Source of the DNA: Protula sp. h YS-2021
Lineage: Eukaryota > Annelida > Polychaeta > Sabellida > Serpulidae
Length of the DNA: 64,000 nt
Reading direction: 5' to 3'
Assembly (NCBI GenBank): GCA_949752745.1
Contig: OX457024.1
Span: 109,174,287 to 109,238,286 of the forward strand
Shown: positions 34,261 through 45,398 of the stretch, one piece after another
Numbering within the stretch: the stretch's first letter is position 1
Layout: the number at the start of each line of letters is the position of its first letter
Position numbers and translations under genes: made by a program
Notes under the pieces: model-generated
Database searches by the model: none
What the model was told of the DNA's origin: nothing
Seen by the model: only the letters and a program-made list of their open reading frames with translations

Positions 34261-34976
34261 ACACAGCCCTCTCTCCCACCCCCACCCCCCCTCTCATACT
34301 GTCACCGTCCCGGTCACCGTCTCGGCGCGCACACGCCTTCTTTCAAAAAAAAAACTCTTATACTGTCTCCCCCTCTCTCTCCCCAACCCCGTCTCGGCAC
34401 GCCACACACCGTTTCACTCGAGACGTTCACGGCACACCATTTTTTTCCCCTCACAAGCTGCCCCCCTCCCATACCCCATACAACGTTTCACCGGAAACAC
34501 CTTTCTTTCGCTCGCAATCCTTCCAACCGCATCAAATGACGTTTTCTTCCGTCATCACTCCCAACTCACTGTGCAAAACCTTCATTTAAACTCCCATCAA
34601 ATAACGTTTTCCCTTCTCTCGTCACACAAACCATACTCTAACAATACTCTAATAAAGTCTTAAACCAAGGGAGGGGGACATGCTTGCCAAATTCTTTACA
34701 ATTCACTCTTTCTTCTTACACTCCCTTTTATATGCCAGAGCAAAAGGAGCGAAATTTTCACATCCTCTAGCCAATAGAAATGCACCTTTAACACTGCATT
34801 CTCATTGGTGTTTTTTCGCTCCTTTTCCTCACCCATATATAAACCACTGCACTCCACTCAAGTGCAGTGGTTCTCTCATCCATTTTCCGTTGCTATGCAG
34901 TGGTTCTCTCATCACTTTTCAGTTGCTAAGCAGTGGTTCTCTCATTATATAACTACTCATAACGTTTTCAGGGACT
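34261..34976. repeat. Terminal region of element A with GCAGTGGTTCTCTCAT repeats
   Basis: No gene supported. Three copies of GCAGTGGTTCTCTCAT-like sequence lie at about 34,864, 34,898 and 34,930, then AACGTTTTCAGGGACT ends the element. The repeated CAGTGGTTC recalls the CAGTGGAACC units of the B terminal repeat. Confidence 0.6.
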
Positions 34977-35150
34977 TTAATTAATGTATTAATAAACTGC
35001 AATTTTTTGTTTCATATCACATTTTCTATAGGAAAGACTATAAACCCTATAAGTTTTAAGTTAAAAGTAAAATATGAGAAACACGAATCACGTTCTAGAG
35101 CCTGATCACTGGATCCACCGTCATTACAGTATGGTTCGCCTTCACGTCTG

Positions 35151-35425
35151 TATAAAAGGCGAAAAAGTGGCGAAGACGGACAACCATGAATTATGATTTG
35201 GAAGCTATACAATTTGATCTTTTTCAGATTCTCCTTAAGCTGCAATGGGCACAGCTGGAAATAAAAAAAAAATCGGTTGTGTCGTTGGCGATACAGATTG
35301 ACAAGCAGCCGCTGCCGCCACCGCCGCTGAAGACGAAACCGTCGCGACGCTACCACTACATCAACCACTGCTTCCACAACTCCTATCTGGGGGTATTGGT
35401 GAGCCATCATGCAGCCAGCCGCTAG
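35151..35425 (+). CDS. Small Leu/Pro-rich protein (79 aa) with its own TATA box
   Basis: TATAAAAGG at about 35,152 precedes ATG 35,186. The protein has an N-terminal Leu-rich amphipathic helix (LFQILLKLQWAQLEIKKK), a VSLAIQ segment and a Pro run. A relative with a stop in it is at 45,186-45,398, and the proline-rich frames of the 1,127-bp array look like a third group. The upstream 150 bp also match those at 45,000-45,150. It is probably an accessory gene of a related, smaller element. Function unknown; the C-terminal third differs between copies. Confidence 0.45.
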
Positions 35426-35689
35426 AAAAAAGCCAAAGTTCATAAGAACAGATCGTCATGTCGTTTCACTGACAAATAAAACTGGAGTAGTATTCAGACT
35501 TACTACATGAGAGATCAAGTAGGTTTTGAATGGGCCTGCTTTCACATCGATGCCGCTCAAGATAGGCCGAGGCCGCTCAAGACAGGTCAAGGTCACTGGA
35601 CAATGGGGCTGATTTCACAGAACAAATTGTTTTGTAGCTGCGGAGACGAATCAGGTTGGAAAGGGTGGGTTGAGAGGGGGAGAACTACA

Positions 35690-35892
35690 TGAGTACAAAA
35701 AAACCTACGGGTGTTTGAGAAAATTGAGGAGGAAGATTCTGACAGAGCTCTTATGGCTGCTTTTATCAGGAGTCAGGGAGACCGCGAACTGTCAAGACAG
35801 TCAAGTTTTAGAGGTGGAAGAGCACAGAGATGCATTTTTCTTCCACCTTATGCTGGGATATACCATGCCCTGCACACAAGAAAGCGAATGAT
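35690..35892 (+). pseudogene. RING-family gene fragment (N-terminal part, internally deleted)
   Basis: The segments EEDSDRALMAAFIRSQGDRE and, in another frame, FFHLMLGYTMPCTQE match the RING gene at 51,220-51,687. The middle and the zinc site are missing. The upstream sequence (35,440-35,690) also matches 50,920-51,200, including GCCGCTCAAGACAGGTCAA repeats. Confidence 0.6.
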
Positions 35893-37411
35893 AACTAGAC
35901 GATTTGATAATGTGAATTTTAACTAACGTGGAGGGAGACGAAAGTGTCCTTGAATAACGTTACAGTTAAAATTAAACATGTCTTGATCCATTGTCCTTGA
36001 ATACGTTCAACAGTACAGGGTCCGGATACAGTTTCCTTGAATCAGGTCAAGGTTACTCTATAGTGTCCTTAGTGTTCTTGAATTACTTCAAGGTCAGGGG
36101 TTTCTTACCCACAATACGGCTTTCAGAAACTGTTTTCGTACCATTTCCGGAAACTGTTTTGATACCCGAATTATGCACTTAATAGCCAGTCTCTTAATGG
36201 ATGCTTTAAACGCTCACAGTGTTTAAATCAAGATAAGCGATAGATCATAGAACGTGCTATCACCAAATCGGTGGTGAATTTGGAATATAAAGATGATCGA
36301 GTATTTTTTCCAATGCTATACCCATCCGAAGTTTGTGATTGGTTATTGCTTTGTGTCATTGTACCCTGTTAGTTTAGACTTGGTGTGGGCGCGAGCAGTG
36401 TGGTTCGAATCCGATTTAGAGAAAACTACATCAAACGCCTCACACAACAACTGGATAAAGGAAGATGTTTTGTATTTATAGGACGTTTTCAGTCTGCAAA
36501 ACTTCTAGTATTGACCTATGTCTACGATGGTACGAATTTACGGCGGAATTTTACTTCTCAAATAATATGTTTTTGCAATTTATCATTTAGCACATATGTT
36601 CTATTTATCATATTCCTGGATCAGTTGTAAACATTTTAAGTGCATTAATCACGTTTGAACTCTAAAATTTAGCTGTAAATTATGATATATATAATCTCTC
36701 ATATATTTGTACACATCTGTTTCCTTTAGAATAATCAAAAGCCAGTTTTGATTCATATTTAGGGTTGGGTCGATGATTCAAATTATCCCTCGTTTGAAAT
36801 AAAAATGCAATATAATCTTATCCATACTCCTTTAAAAAAAGATGGTGAAATTGTACTCATTTTTTTCAGGAAGTGACAGGTGACTTATTGCGGAGAAGAG
36901 AGAAACAGAAGAGAAGAGGAGAGAAGAAAAGAGAGAAATGAAGAAGGTTTTTCTTAGAAATTTAGATATACTAGGGCTCAAATGCAAAAGCATTCTAAGT
37001 TAAGATTTAATTAAGTGTATATTGACTTAAAACATAATTTAAAGGCTAGATAGGCATTAATTCCAAACTATATGTGCGTAAAAAAGAGACCTCCGGTTTT
37101 GTTTATTCCTTCTGTCTATCACTGGAGGGTAATTGGGTCTTCAAATAAAAAGGTCCTGTGTAATGAGTAATTTTCGTATTGATAGTGTAAACAAACCAAG
37201 CTTCGTTGATGCTTCAAAAATTCAGTTCAATGAAACATAATTTCTCATCGCTTTCTCCCTGAATTGAGAGTTTGTGACTTTTTGCATTGAATGTAATGCT
37301 CTATCCGTATCCATAAATACTCGAAAGTTTTCGAGAATTCTAGATCTCGTTTGTACGAATAGAATAGACACTTACGAGAACACGACACGCTCAGGTACAG
37401 AAAGGAGGACA
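35893..37411. other. AT-rich sequence with no gene recognised
   Basis: Near 35,945-36,090 TGTCCTTGAAT-like words recur four to five times. The rest shows no coding signal, although 37,245-37,411 on the minus strand is LINE-like (see the array entry). Confidence 0.5.
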
Positions 37412-37775
37412 GGTGTATTTCTTTAAGGAAGCAAATAATTTTGCTTGGTGCTATCCTTCTAAAAAGGACTTTCAAAGAATTCACAATGTAGTAGATTGGA
37501 TGTGTTTCAAATCTACACAATTGCGTAGAATATATTTCACAGTCAAGCGTTTTTGGCAACCGATACATGTGTGCGCAAGTCAGGCTCTATGCATAATCAT
37601 TGTATCACGTATATTGTTGAGAGCTAAAGGCTTTTGGACAGTTATTGGTTGGATTTGAAAGAGTTTGTTAGTTCTTTGTTCGTTCCACTTTTGCTGCCAA
37701 AAATTTTTCACGTATTTTGAAACATGATCTCATTTCTGAAAGAGATGTCTCTCTAATCGAAAAAGTATTCCTCGC

Positions 37776-38202
37776 TTATGAGATGGTTCGGCTACAGAAG
37801 TTGAAGGAAAGGCTGTAGGATGCACAACAGCAGCATCGCTTTCAGAGAGCTGGCTTTCAACAACCAGCCCCTGCCGGCAAGCCAGCTTCCAAGCCAACTA
37901 CAGTCAGCCGACCGCCGCCAGCTGCAATCAGCCAACCGTCTCCGAAGCAGTCGACGGTACAGCAGCCGACGCCTCAGCAGCCGACGCCGCAGCGGCCGAT
38001 GCCACAGCAGTTGCCATCTCCGCCGATTCCAACACTGGCAATTCCATCGCCGCCGAGGAACAGGCGGAAGACATCAACCGCGGCCGTCTCCTCACCCGCG
38101 CAGAATTCTACTGGACACAAGCAGTACTCTTCTGCCACTGCTAGCAATTCTGGCCCAACATTAAATTGCAAGATCCTGATAACAGCCAGATGGACGAAAT
38201 GA
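37776..38202 (+). pseudogene. Pro/Gln-rich accessory gene remnant, array unit 1
   Basis: Reads as RLQKLKERL followed by a TAG at 37,816-37,818, then Pro/Ala/Gln-rich sequence. Same frame as unit 2, where it is open. The opening resembles 46,351. Confidence 0.5.
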
Positions 38203-38427
38203 TTCAAATTTTAAAAAGCTTCGGTGGATCCACCAACTCCTGTAGCATGTGTAAAACCATGCTGCCTACCAATGTGGGTATATACAAATCTGTCCCGCAG
38301 CAATTGATAAATTTACATCAACGGTGGCCACCATTGCAAAGCACATGCGGAAGTGCTCTTGTAAAACTGTTCAATGGAATCTGCCAGAGTGAGGAGACAA
38401 CCAACACAGTGGGGAGCGTGGGCTCCT

Positions 38428-38446
38428 GGCCGTCCTTAGGGCGGCC
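38428..38446 (+). terminator. GC-rich hairpin in array unit 1
   Basis: GGCCGTCC-TTA-GGGCGGCC, eight pairs, then CCGCCAC and, 15 nt on, ACTAAGCAATTAAAAT. It is in the same position and of the same type as the hairpins after the RING genes and recurs at 39,555 and 40,682. Confidence 0.45.
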
Positions 38447-38927
38447 GCCACATATTGTGACTAAGCAATTAAAATAGAAAAACAGTGATTTATAAAACTA
38501 ACAATGAATTGACTTTGATTTAAAACTTACTGCACAGATGTATTTCTTTCAGGAAAGAAATAATTTTACTTGGTGCTACCTTGTAAAAGGTCTTTCAAAG
38601 AATTCACAATGTAGTGACGTGATCGGATGTTTTCGAAATCTACACAATTGAGTAGAACATGTTTCACAGTCAAGCGTTTTTGGCAACCGATACATGTGTG
38701 CGCAAGTCAGGCTCTATGCATAATCATTGTATCACGTATAATGTTGAGAGCTAAAGGCTTTTGGACAGTTATTGGTTGGATTTGAAAGAGTTTGTTAGTT
38801 CTTTGTTCGTTCCACTTTTTTTGTCAAAAATTTTTTCACGTATTTTGAAACATGATCTCATTTCTGAAAGAGATGTCTCTCTAATCGAGGAAATATTCCT
38901 CGATTATGAGATTTTCGGCTACAGGGG

Positions 38928-39329
38928 TTGAAGGAAAGGCTGCAGGTTGCACAACAGCAGCATCGCTTTGAGAGGGCTGGCTTTCAACAACCAGCCCCTG
39001 CCGCCAAGCCAGCTTCCAAGCCAACTACAGTCAGCCGACCGCCGCCAGCTGCAATCAGCCAACCGTCTCCGAAACAGTCGACGGTACAGCAGCCGACGCC
39101 TCAGCAGCCGACGCCGCAGCGGCCGATGCCACAGCAGTTGCCATCTCCGCCGATTCCAACACTGGCAATTCCATCGCCGCCGAGGAACAGGCGGAAGACA
39201 TCAACCGCGGCCGTCTCCTCACCCGCGCAGAATTCTACTGGACACAAGCAGTACTCTTCTGCCACTGCTAGCAATTCTGGCCCAACATTAAATTGCAAGA
39301 TCCTGATAACAGCCAGATGGACGAAATGA
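38928..39329 (+). pseudogene. Pro/Gln-rich accessory gene remnant, array unit 2 (133-aa frame)
   Basis: An open frame with LKERLQVAQQQHRFERAGFQ, then Pro/Ser/Gln repeats (PTPQQPTPQRPMPQQ). The native start is lost: the expected MDYEIF-like opening just upstream is frameshifted. A second frame (39,293-39,604) overlaps its end and carries two C-x2-C-like pairs (CSMC). The original product cannot be fixed. Confidence 0.45.
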
Positions 39330-40053
39330 TTCAAATTTTAAAAAGCTTCGGTGGATCCACCAACTCCTGTAGCATGTGTAAAACCATGCTGCCTACCAAT
39401 GTGGGTATATACAAATCTGTCCCGCAGCAATTGATAAATTTACATCAACGGTGGCCACCATTGCAAAGCACATGCGGAAGTGCTCTTGTAAAACTGTTCA
39501 ATGGAATCTGCCAGAGTGAGGAGACAACCAACACAGTGGGGAGCGTGGGCTCCTGGCCGTCCTTAGGGCGGCCGCCACATATTGTGACTAAGCAATTAAA
39601 ATAGAAAAACAGTGATTTATAAAACTAACAATGAATTGACTTTGATTTAAAACTTACTGCACAGATGTATTTCTTTCAGGAAAGAAATAATTTTACTTGG
39701 TGCTACCTTGTATAAGGTCTTTCAAAGAATTCACAATGTAGTGACGTGATCGGATGTTTTCGAAATCTACACAATTGAGTAGAACATGTTTCACAGTCAA
39801 GCGTTTTTGGCAACCGATACATGTGTGCGCAAGTCAGGCTCTTTGCATAATCATTGTATCACGTATAATGTTGAGAGCTAAAGGCTTTTGGACAGTTATT
39901 GGTTGGATTTGAAAGAGTTTGTTAGTTCTTTGTTCGTTCCACTTTTTTTGTCAAAAAATTTTCACGTATTTTGAAACATGATCTCATTTCTGAAAGAGAT
40001 GTCTCTCTAATCGAGGAAATATTCCTCGATTATGAGATTTTCGGCTACAGAGG

Positions 40054-40374
40054 TTGAAGGAAAGGCTGCAGGATGTACAACAGCAGCATCGCTTTGAGAG
40101 GGCTGGCTTTCAACAACCAGCCCCTGCCGCCAAGCCAGCTTCCAAGCCAACTACAGTCAGCCGACCGCCGCCAGCTGCAATCAGCCAACCGTCTCCGGAG
40201 CAGTCGACGGTACAGCAGCCGACGCCTCAGCAGCCGACGCCGCAGCGGCCGATGCCACAGCAGTTGCCATCTCCGCCGATGCCAACACTGGCAATTCCAT
40301 CGCAGCCGAGGAACAGGCGGAAGACATCAACCGCGGCCGTCTCCTCACCCGCGCAGAATTCTACTGTACACTAG
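40054..40374 (+). pseudogene. Pro/Gln-rich accessory gene remnant, array unit 3
   Basis: Same frame as unit 2 but stopped by TAG near 40,372. An overlapping frame runs 40,420-40,731. Confidence 0.45.
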
Positions 40375-40792
40375 CAGTACTCTTCTGCCACTGCTAGAAA
40401 TTCTGACCCGACCATAATATTGCAAGATCCTGATCACAGCCAGATGGACGAAATAATGCAAATTTTAAACAGCTTCGGTGGATCCACCAACTCCTGTAGC
40501 ATGTGTAAAACCATGCTGCCTACCAATTTGGGTATATACCAATCTGTCCCGCAGCAATTGATAAATTTACATCAACGGTGGCCACCATTGCAAAGCACAT
40601 GCGGAAGTGCTCTTGTAAAACTGTTCAGTGGAATCTGCCAGAGTGAGGAGACAACCAACACAGTGGGGAGCGTGGGCTCCTGGCCGTCCTTAGGGCGGCC
40701 GCCACATATTGTGACTAAGCAATTAAAATAGAAAAACAGTGATTTATAAAACTAACAATCAATTGACTTTGATTTAAAACTTACTGCACAGG

Positions 40793-41560
40793 TGTATTTC
40801 TTTCAGGAAAGAAATAATTTTACTTGGTGCTACCTTGTATAAGGTCTTTCAAAGAATTCACAATGTAGTAACGTGATCGGATGTTTTGGAAATCTACACA
40901 ATTGAGTAGAACATGTTTCACAGTCAAGCGTTTTTGACAACCGATACATGTGTGCGCAAGTCAGGCTCTATGCATAATCATTGTATCACGTATATTGTTG
41001 AGAGCTAAAGGTTTTTGGACAGTTATTGGTTGGATTTGAAAGAGTTTGTTAGTTCTTTGTTCGTTCCACTTTTGTTATCAAAGACTTGAAACATTAGATT
41101 TGAAGTTAGAGTACGATAGCAAAAAGTCAGATATACTGTAGTTTAACGCTTCTTTTGCTGCTTTTGCTGCCTGGTCTAAAACCGCATTACCCGGAATGCT
41201 GACGTAGCTTCTGTATTGTAGCGTTCGACTCCGTCTAATATCATTGTGTTCGTCATATGAAAATTTTCTAGTAACTGTAAAACTGACAAGGTATCCACAC
41301 AGATTACAACTTTTTGTACTTGGTTATCTTAACGATTTCATTGGCCAGTTGAAATGTCCGAATCTTCGCCAAGAATATGGAGGAGCCGTTTGGTAGTCTA
41401 GTTTTTTAAATATTTGATTTTGTAACTATCGAAGCAGCAACTTTGTCCTCGAGCTTAGATCCGTCCGTATATATGAAAATGGCGGTCAAGATAGGTTTCC
41501 TTTATCTCGAAAAACCTAGCTTAAAACACCTAGAAAATTTAGACTAATGCTTTAGAATCA
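40793..41560 (-). pseudogene. Non-LTR retrotransposon (LINE) ORF2 remnant with RNase H domain
   Basis: On the minus strand, 41,500-41,440 reads IYTDGSKLED, the first motif of a LINE RNase H. Near 41,200 SIPGNAVLDQAAKAAKEAL is the GNE-x2-D-x-AAK-like motif. Near 40,930 there is a C-x2-C...H...C zinc-knuckle. Stops and frameshifts interrupt it. The 3' 250 bp are the part repeated in the tandem array. Confidence 0.7.
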
Positions 41561-42079
41561 CATGTAGTGCAGGTAGCTAACGGGACGCCCTATCTGTGTT
41601 GGTTTTAAGGGAGGAAATGGAGAGGAAGTGACTGTGACTAAGTAGACTTGGGAGTAGATAGAAAACACGGGTATGAAAACAGTTTTCAGAAACGGATATG
41701 AAAACATTTCCGGTCTGTATTTTCCCATCTGCGCAGGTAACTAATACGTTGAGTTACTCACCATACATGGGGAACTGACCGCACCGAAAGTTGCTGGTTA
41801 GGGTCCTCACTAAAATATGGATGACTTTAACAGACACCCAATCAAATATGCTTGCCGCCTTTTGTTTAGCGACACGACTGACCCTTAGCGGGTTACATTG
41901 TGTCAAAGCATGTCGATAATCAGTGACTAGAAAACAATATATCCAGCTAAAATCCAGGTTAGCTAAAACTGTGTTATATTCTAAAATCATAAAATATGCA
42001 GCATTTAGAAATACTCATAAAGGTAGATTTGTATGGAGCATGAGAAGAAGTCGTCGGCTCAACCACCTGTGAACATCTA
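41561..42079. other. Unassigned sequence
   Basis: No coding signal, repeat family or RNA gene recognised. Confidence 0.4.
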
Positions 42080-42154
42080 TTATGCAGGAGGTGCGCAACT
42101 ATGCTAAAGCAGCAGTTGAATGCCAATTGCCGTCTCTGCAATGCTGACCTATAA
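42080..42154 (+). pseudogene. RING-finger C-terminal fragment
   Basis: Reads CRRC, ten residues, then CRLCNADL and a stop, the second half of a RING site. It is very like 43,340-43,433. Confidence 0.6.
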
Positions 42155-42558
42155 ACTGCCCTTCAATCGCATAGGTCCTATTTGGGACCACCCAGTCAAA
42201 CTTTGTGGTAGATTATAATAATCTATGCTCTTCTATCACTGATAATGGTTTGGGAACAGATGAAATCACCACATTCAATAATGGACTTGATAGATTTTTT
42301 AAAAATATCCCTGCCTTGCAGATACTCTTGATTGATGCGTTTCTTCCATATATAAAAAACGGAAAATGGTCTTGCTTTGACGCTTCCACTCGTATAACGT
42401 CAGAGCAGAATGACGTTTGGGGGTGAACGACAATAACAAATTTGAGGGAGGTTTTTGAAAACCTTATTTAGTCACAATTCCTTACTCATACTATGAGCAT
42501 ACATACATGTAATCTTATTTCACCCTTTCATTCCACATCCAGAAAAAGGAAAAAAAAG
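42155..42558. other. Unassigned sequence
   Basis: A 73-aa open frame at 42,205-42,426 has no recognisable family and no conserved copy elsewhere; not called as a gene. Confidence 0.35.
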
Positions 42559-43433
42559 ATGGCTGAGCAACAAGGCGTGTATCCCAAGTCTAACGAAAGG
42601 ATGCTAGTGGATAGGCTGATGAAAGTTAATTAAGATAGAAAGTCTTATAGATGTAGACTGTTACATTGAAAAGCAGAAAGCTATAGCGGAGGGATGAAGA
42701 ATCTTTTTCTTAACTCTATACGCAGAAGTTAGAAAGAAGAAAATTTTTGTAAAACTAATAACTGTGATTGATCAAGAGATGTTAAAAGCTCAACGCCTCC
42801 AATACATTGAAACAGGAAACTATGTAGAGGGATAGCGACTCAATCTGCGTCTGGGGTTGGTTATACATTCCAAGGTTGAAGTGAGTGAATGCTCAATGTG
42901 GGTATCTACTTCACAGATCACCTCATTTCAAGATGTTGAAAGAGCCGTGTACCTCTAGGAGCCCCCAAACATATCCTTATTTGGTTATATTTCTTGATGA
43001 GGTTTTTGTATGCATGCGTATAAATATTATAGGTATAGAGCGTCATAAGCAACTGAATAATTACGCAATTTCCGTTTACATGTTTTTGAATTTTTACAAG
43101 CATACTTTCAAACAAGCAAAAATGTTAACATTTGTACAAATGTGCACATCTCAGTACTTATTTGCACTTGAAGGGGAGCGGGCAGTTTTGGACAGCATAC
43201 TGCTATTTAGTGGTGGGCGGATTGTTTGTAAAACAGCACACGAATACCCTGTATTTGACGAATATCTTACACAATGGGTTTGCCCTATTTGCAGGTAGTA
43301 CGAACATGAGCTGCTCGTAGGCTTAAACTGAGAGTATTTGTTGTGCAGGCGGTGCGCAACAACATTAAGGCAGGAGTTGAACGCTAAGTGCCCTCTTTGC
43401 AGGGAAGAGCTTTACATTAATGCTGATCTATAA
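42559..43433 (+). pseudogene. RING-family gene, degraded
   Basis: ATG 42,559 (MAEQQGVYPK). Then, around 42,700-42,830, FFLTLYAEVRKKK and MLKAQRLQYIETGNYVEG match the FFLQLFPDP and MIGKRLSDIEQGRYQEA segments of the 184-aa family. EYPVFDEYL and CPIC follow near 43,250-43,290, and CRRC...CPLC near 43,340-43,400, with a stop at 43,431. Several stops and shifts, and perhaps an insertion at about 42,900-43,150, separate the parts. Confidence 0.65.
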
Positions 43434-44000
43434 ACTGCAACTGCCGAAGGCGTGAGCCCGAAAACTTTACATGTGACAACAGTAGTGGGAAAATAGTGGC
43501 ATCAAAACAGATGTTTTCATACCCAGGGGTATGAAAACACCTGTTTTCATACAACTGTTCTCCGGTGTTTCTCTCAAGCCGAGCGGGTATGAGAGCAGGT
43601 TTTTTCATAATCCTAGCGGTGTGAGCACAGGTGTTTTCAAATCCTTAGCGGTGTGAGCACAGGTGTTTTCAAATCCCTAGCGGTGTGAGCACAGGTGTTT
43701 TCAAACACTAAGGGGTATGAGCACAGTTTCCGGGAGTGATAAAAACCGCGCGCGATGTGGATGGAGAGTGAAATAAACAGATAAAAATAAAGTGAATAAA
43801 AAACATAAACAAGTAAAAAATAAACAAATAAAATAAAGCAAAGGTCAAAGACACTCAGCGTCAAGACCACTAAAGACCAATGAAGGTCAATGCCACAATA
43901 TGAACAAAGTTAAGCCTATCATAGAAGACTTTTATAGACGAATGAAATCAGAGAAAAAGAGAGGTATATAAGAAAAAGTGAAATTGAGGCATCAGTCAAA
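43434..44000. repeat. Terminal-like region with GGTGTGAGCACAGGTGTTTTC minisatellite
   Basis: About four 30-34-bp units at 43,600-43,735. AGTAGTGGGAAAATAG near 43,485 resembles the element terminus AGTAGGGTGAAAACG, so an old element end may lie here, but the sequence before it is also shared with 49,990-50,045. A TATA box (TATATAAG, 43,965-43,972) precedes ATG 44,001. Confidence 0.45.
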
Positions 44001-44384
44001 ATGAATCGCATTGAGTGCTGCAAGTGCTGGGTTATCCTACGGTATGAGGGCGAGCCACACAAATGTCCCGTGGGTCATAATGCTCCAAGCCGGTTTTGTT
44101 GCAGGAAGTGTGGAGCCCTTGTTGATATAAATGTAGGAATGCGGCACTATTACCAGAAAGTACCCCGCTTACAAGCCATAGAAATGGGAGAGTACAGAAT
44201 TGCATTTTTCTTTCATCTTCTGCTAGGATATAAAATGCCTTGCACACAAGAAAGGGAAGAATATCCAGACTGGGCCAACGCATGGGTGGAGAAGTACACA
44301 ACACGGTGTTTCATTTGCTTCAAGAAAATGGGACAAAGCAGAGCCTTCACAGAAACAGATGAGAAGCGCACTTCAGAAAAATAA
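44001..44384 (+). CDS. Hybrid Cys-rich/RING reading frame (127 aa), probably a deletion product
   Basis: Residues 1-37 match the start of the Cys-rich family (ECCKCW, HKCPVGH, CCRKCG). From residue about 39 the sequence switches to the RING family (INVGMRHYYQKV, LLGYKMPCTQEREEYPDW, CFICFKK) and ends before the second half of the RING site. In the related copy at 50,323-51,687 these are two separate genes about 580 bp apart, so a deletion has joined them in frame. A TATA box 29 bp upstream and a hairpin after the stop remain, so it could still be expressed. Confidence 0.55.
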   Translation: MNRIECCKCWVILRYEGEPHKCPVGHNAPSRFCCRKCGALVDINVGMRHYYQKVPRLQAIEMGEYRIAFFFHLLLGYKMPCTQEREEYPDWANAWVEKYTTRCFICFKKMGQSRAFTETDEKRTSEK

Positions 44385-44398
44385 GCTAAAATCCCACC

Positions 44399-44414
44399 AG
44401 CTCTTGTAAGAGCC
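44399..44414 (+). terminator. Histone-like 3' hairpin
   Basis: AGCTCTTGTAAGAGCC: stem GCTCT/AGAGC, loop TGTA; AAATAAGCTAAACC follows 11 nt later. It lies 15 bp after the stop of the hybrid gene. Confidence 0.5.
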
Positions 44415-45150
44415 ATTAATTCTTACAAATAAGCTAAACCTATTTTGTTTTAAAAGCAGTTTGATAAAATAAGTTGTGTGAAAGTGTTTTTAAAGCAGTT
44501 TGAAAATCATTTTAAATGTTTGAGAAAAAAAGTTGTGTGAAAGTGAGTGGAAATTATGACGTTCTCATTATCTCTCTCAACTGTTTCGTCATACGAACAT
44601 AATCACTTCGCGCTCTATTAATCAATCGTCTGCTTTGTTGAACCATAGCAACCACATACCATTTACTGACCCTTAATTATTCTACATCCCAATTATGGGT
44701 TTATTGCACTCTTTTCCCTTTTTTACTTTTTTTTTAAAGTAATTAAGCAGGAACTAGAATTTTTGTTTTCATGCATTAACAAATATCCTTTAAAAATAAT
44801 TTATTTCTGATACATATAATTATTTAGAGTTTTATACACATTCTACTTTAAAACCAAGCGTTAATAAATTGTTTTAATCATATAAAAAATGATTTAAACA
44901 GTTAGCGTGTTAATGTTTTTCATGTTTTTAATCAAATAATGTTAAATTTGATTTTTTTTAGTAATTTTAAAAAATGTAGTAATAAATAGTATCTTTTTGT
45001 TTCATATCCCATTTTTAAAAATAAGAAAAACTATAAACCCTTTAAGTTATAAATGAAAAATAAAATATGAGGAACATAAATCTAGACCCCCCCCCATCAC
45101 TGGCTCAAGGCCATGTCAGCATGGTTTGCCTTTACGTATGGACTCAGTGT
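44415..45150. other. AT-rich sequence; right end shared with 35,010-35,150
   Basis: 44,450-44,560 is shared with 51,805-51,915. From about 44,995 the sequence matches that before 35,186. No gene recognised between. Confidence 0.5.
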
Positions 45151-45185
45151 ATAAAAAGACGAAACAGTAGGAGGGACGGATAACC

Positions 45186-45398
45186 ATGGAAAACGAGTTT
45201 TTCCATACTTAGTGCGAACTGTTTAAAGTGTGCCTCAGGCTGCAAAAGCTACAGGTTGAGGCGAAGAAATCGGTGATGTCGGTGGAGACGCAAACCGACC
45301 CACCGCCACCAGCGCAGATCGAGCCATCACCACCACAATCACAGGCAACACTTTCGAAGTTACTCACGGAGACACCGAAAAAGAAGACGAAAGTGTAG
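45186..45398 (+). pseudogene. Small Leu/Pro-rich protein gene with an early stop
   Basis: A 71-codon frame with TAG at codon 9. After it, LFKVCLRLQKLQVEAKK is the Leu-rich helix, followed by a Pro/Gln stretch and a Lys-rich end. Related to 35,186-35,425. TATAAAAAG lies at about 45,152. Confidence 0.6.

Larger units (their letters stand above)
32037..34976 (+). mobile_element. Polinton element A, right-end portion
   Basis: It continues element A after B: target repeat ACTAAA (32,037-32,042), Cys-rich gene (minus), G-rich spacer, RING gene (plus), hairpin, minisatellites, and the terminus AACGTTTTCAGGGACT ending at 34,976. That end resembles the right end of B (AACGTTTTCACCCTACT). TTAATT at 34,977-34,982 would be the target duplication, but the partner is outside the window. 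Confidence 0.8.
37412..41085. repeat. Tandem array, three 1,127-bp units plus a partial fourth
   Basis: The word GTATTTCTTTCAGGAAAG (or a close form) starts units at 37,412, 38,539, 39,666 and 40,793, exactly 1,127 bp apart. Each full unit joins about 250 bp of LINE 3' sequence (minus strand, zinc-knuckle-like CIGCQK...H...C region) to about 640 bp of GC-rich Pro/Gln-coding sequence that ends in a GC-rich hairpin. Units 2 and 3 are closest; unit 1 is more diverged at its left part. Confidence 0.9.

Noticed and set aside
33913..34589. Long Arg/Ser-rich frames on both strands near 34 kb
   Set aside because: Both strands are open because of the CTCTCTCGACCCCGTC repeat; no counterpart in B.
35507..35692. 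61-aa frame before the RING fragment
   Set aside because: The homologous sequence at 50,990-51,210 has no matching frame; it covers GCCGCTCAAGACAGG repeats.
42885..43298. 137-aa frame as an independent gene
   Set aside because: Its end (EYPVFDEYL, CPIC) is out-of-context RING family sequence and the rest is not conserved; treated as part of a degraded RING gene.
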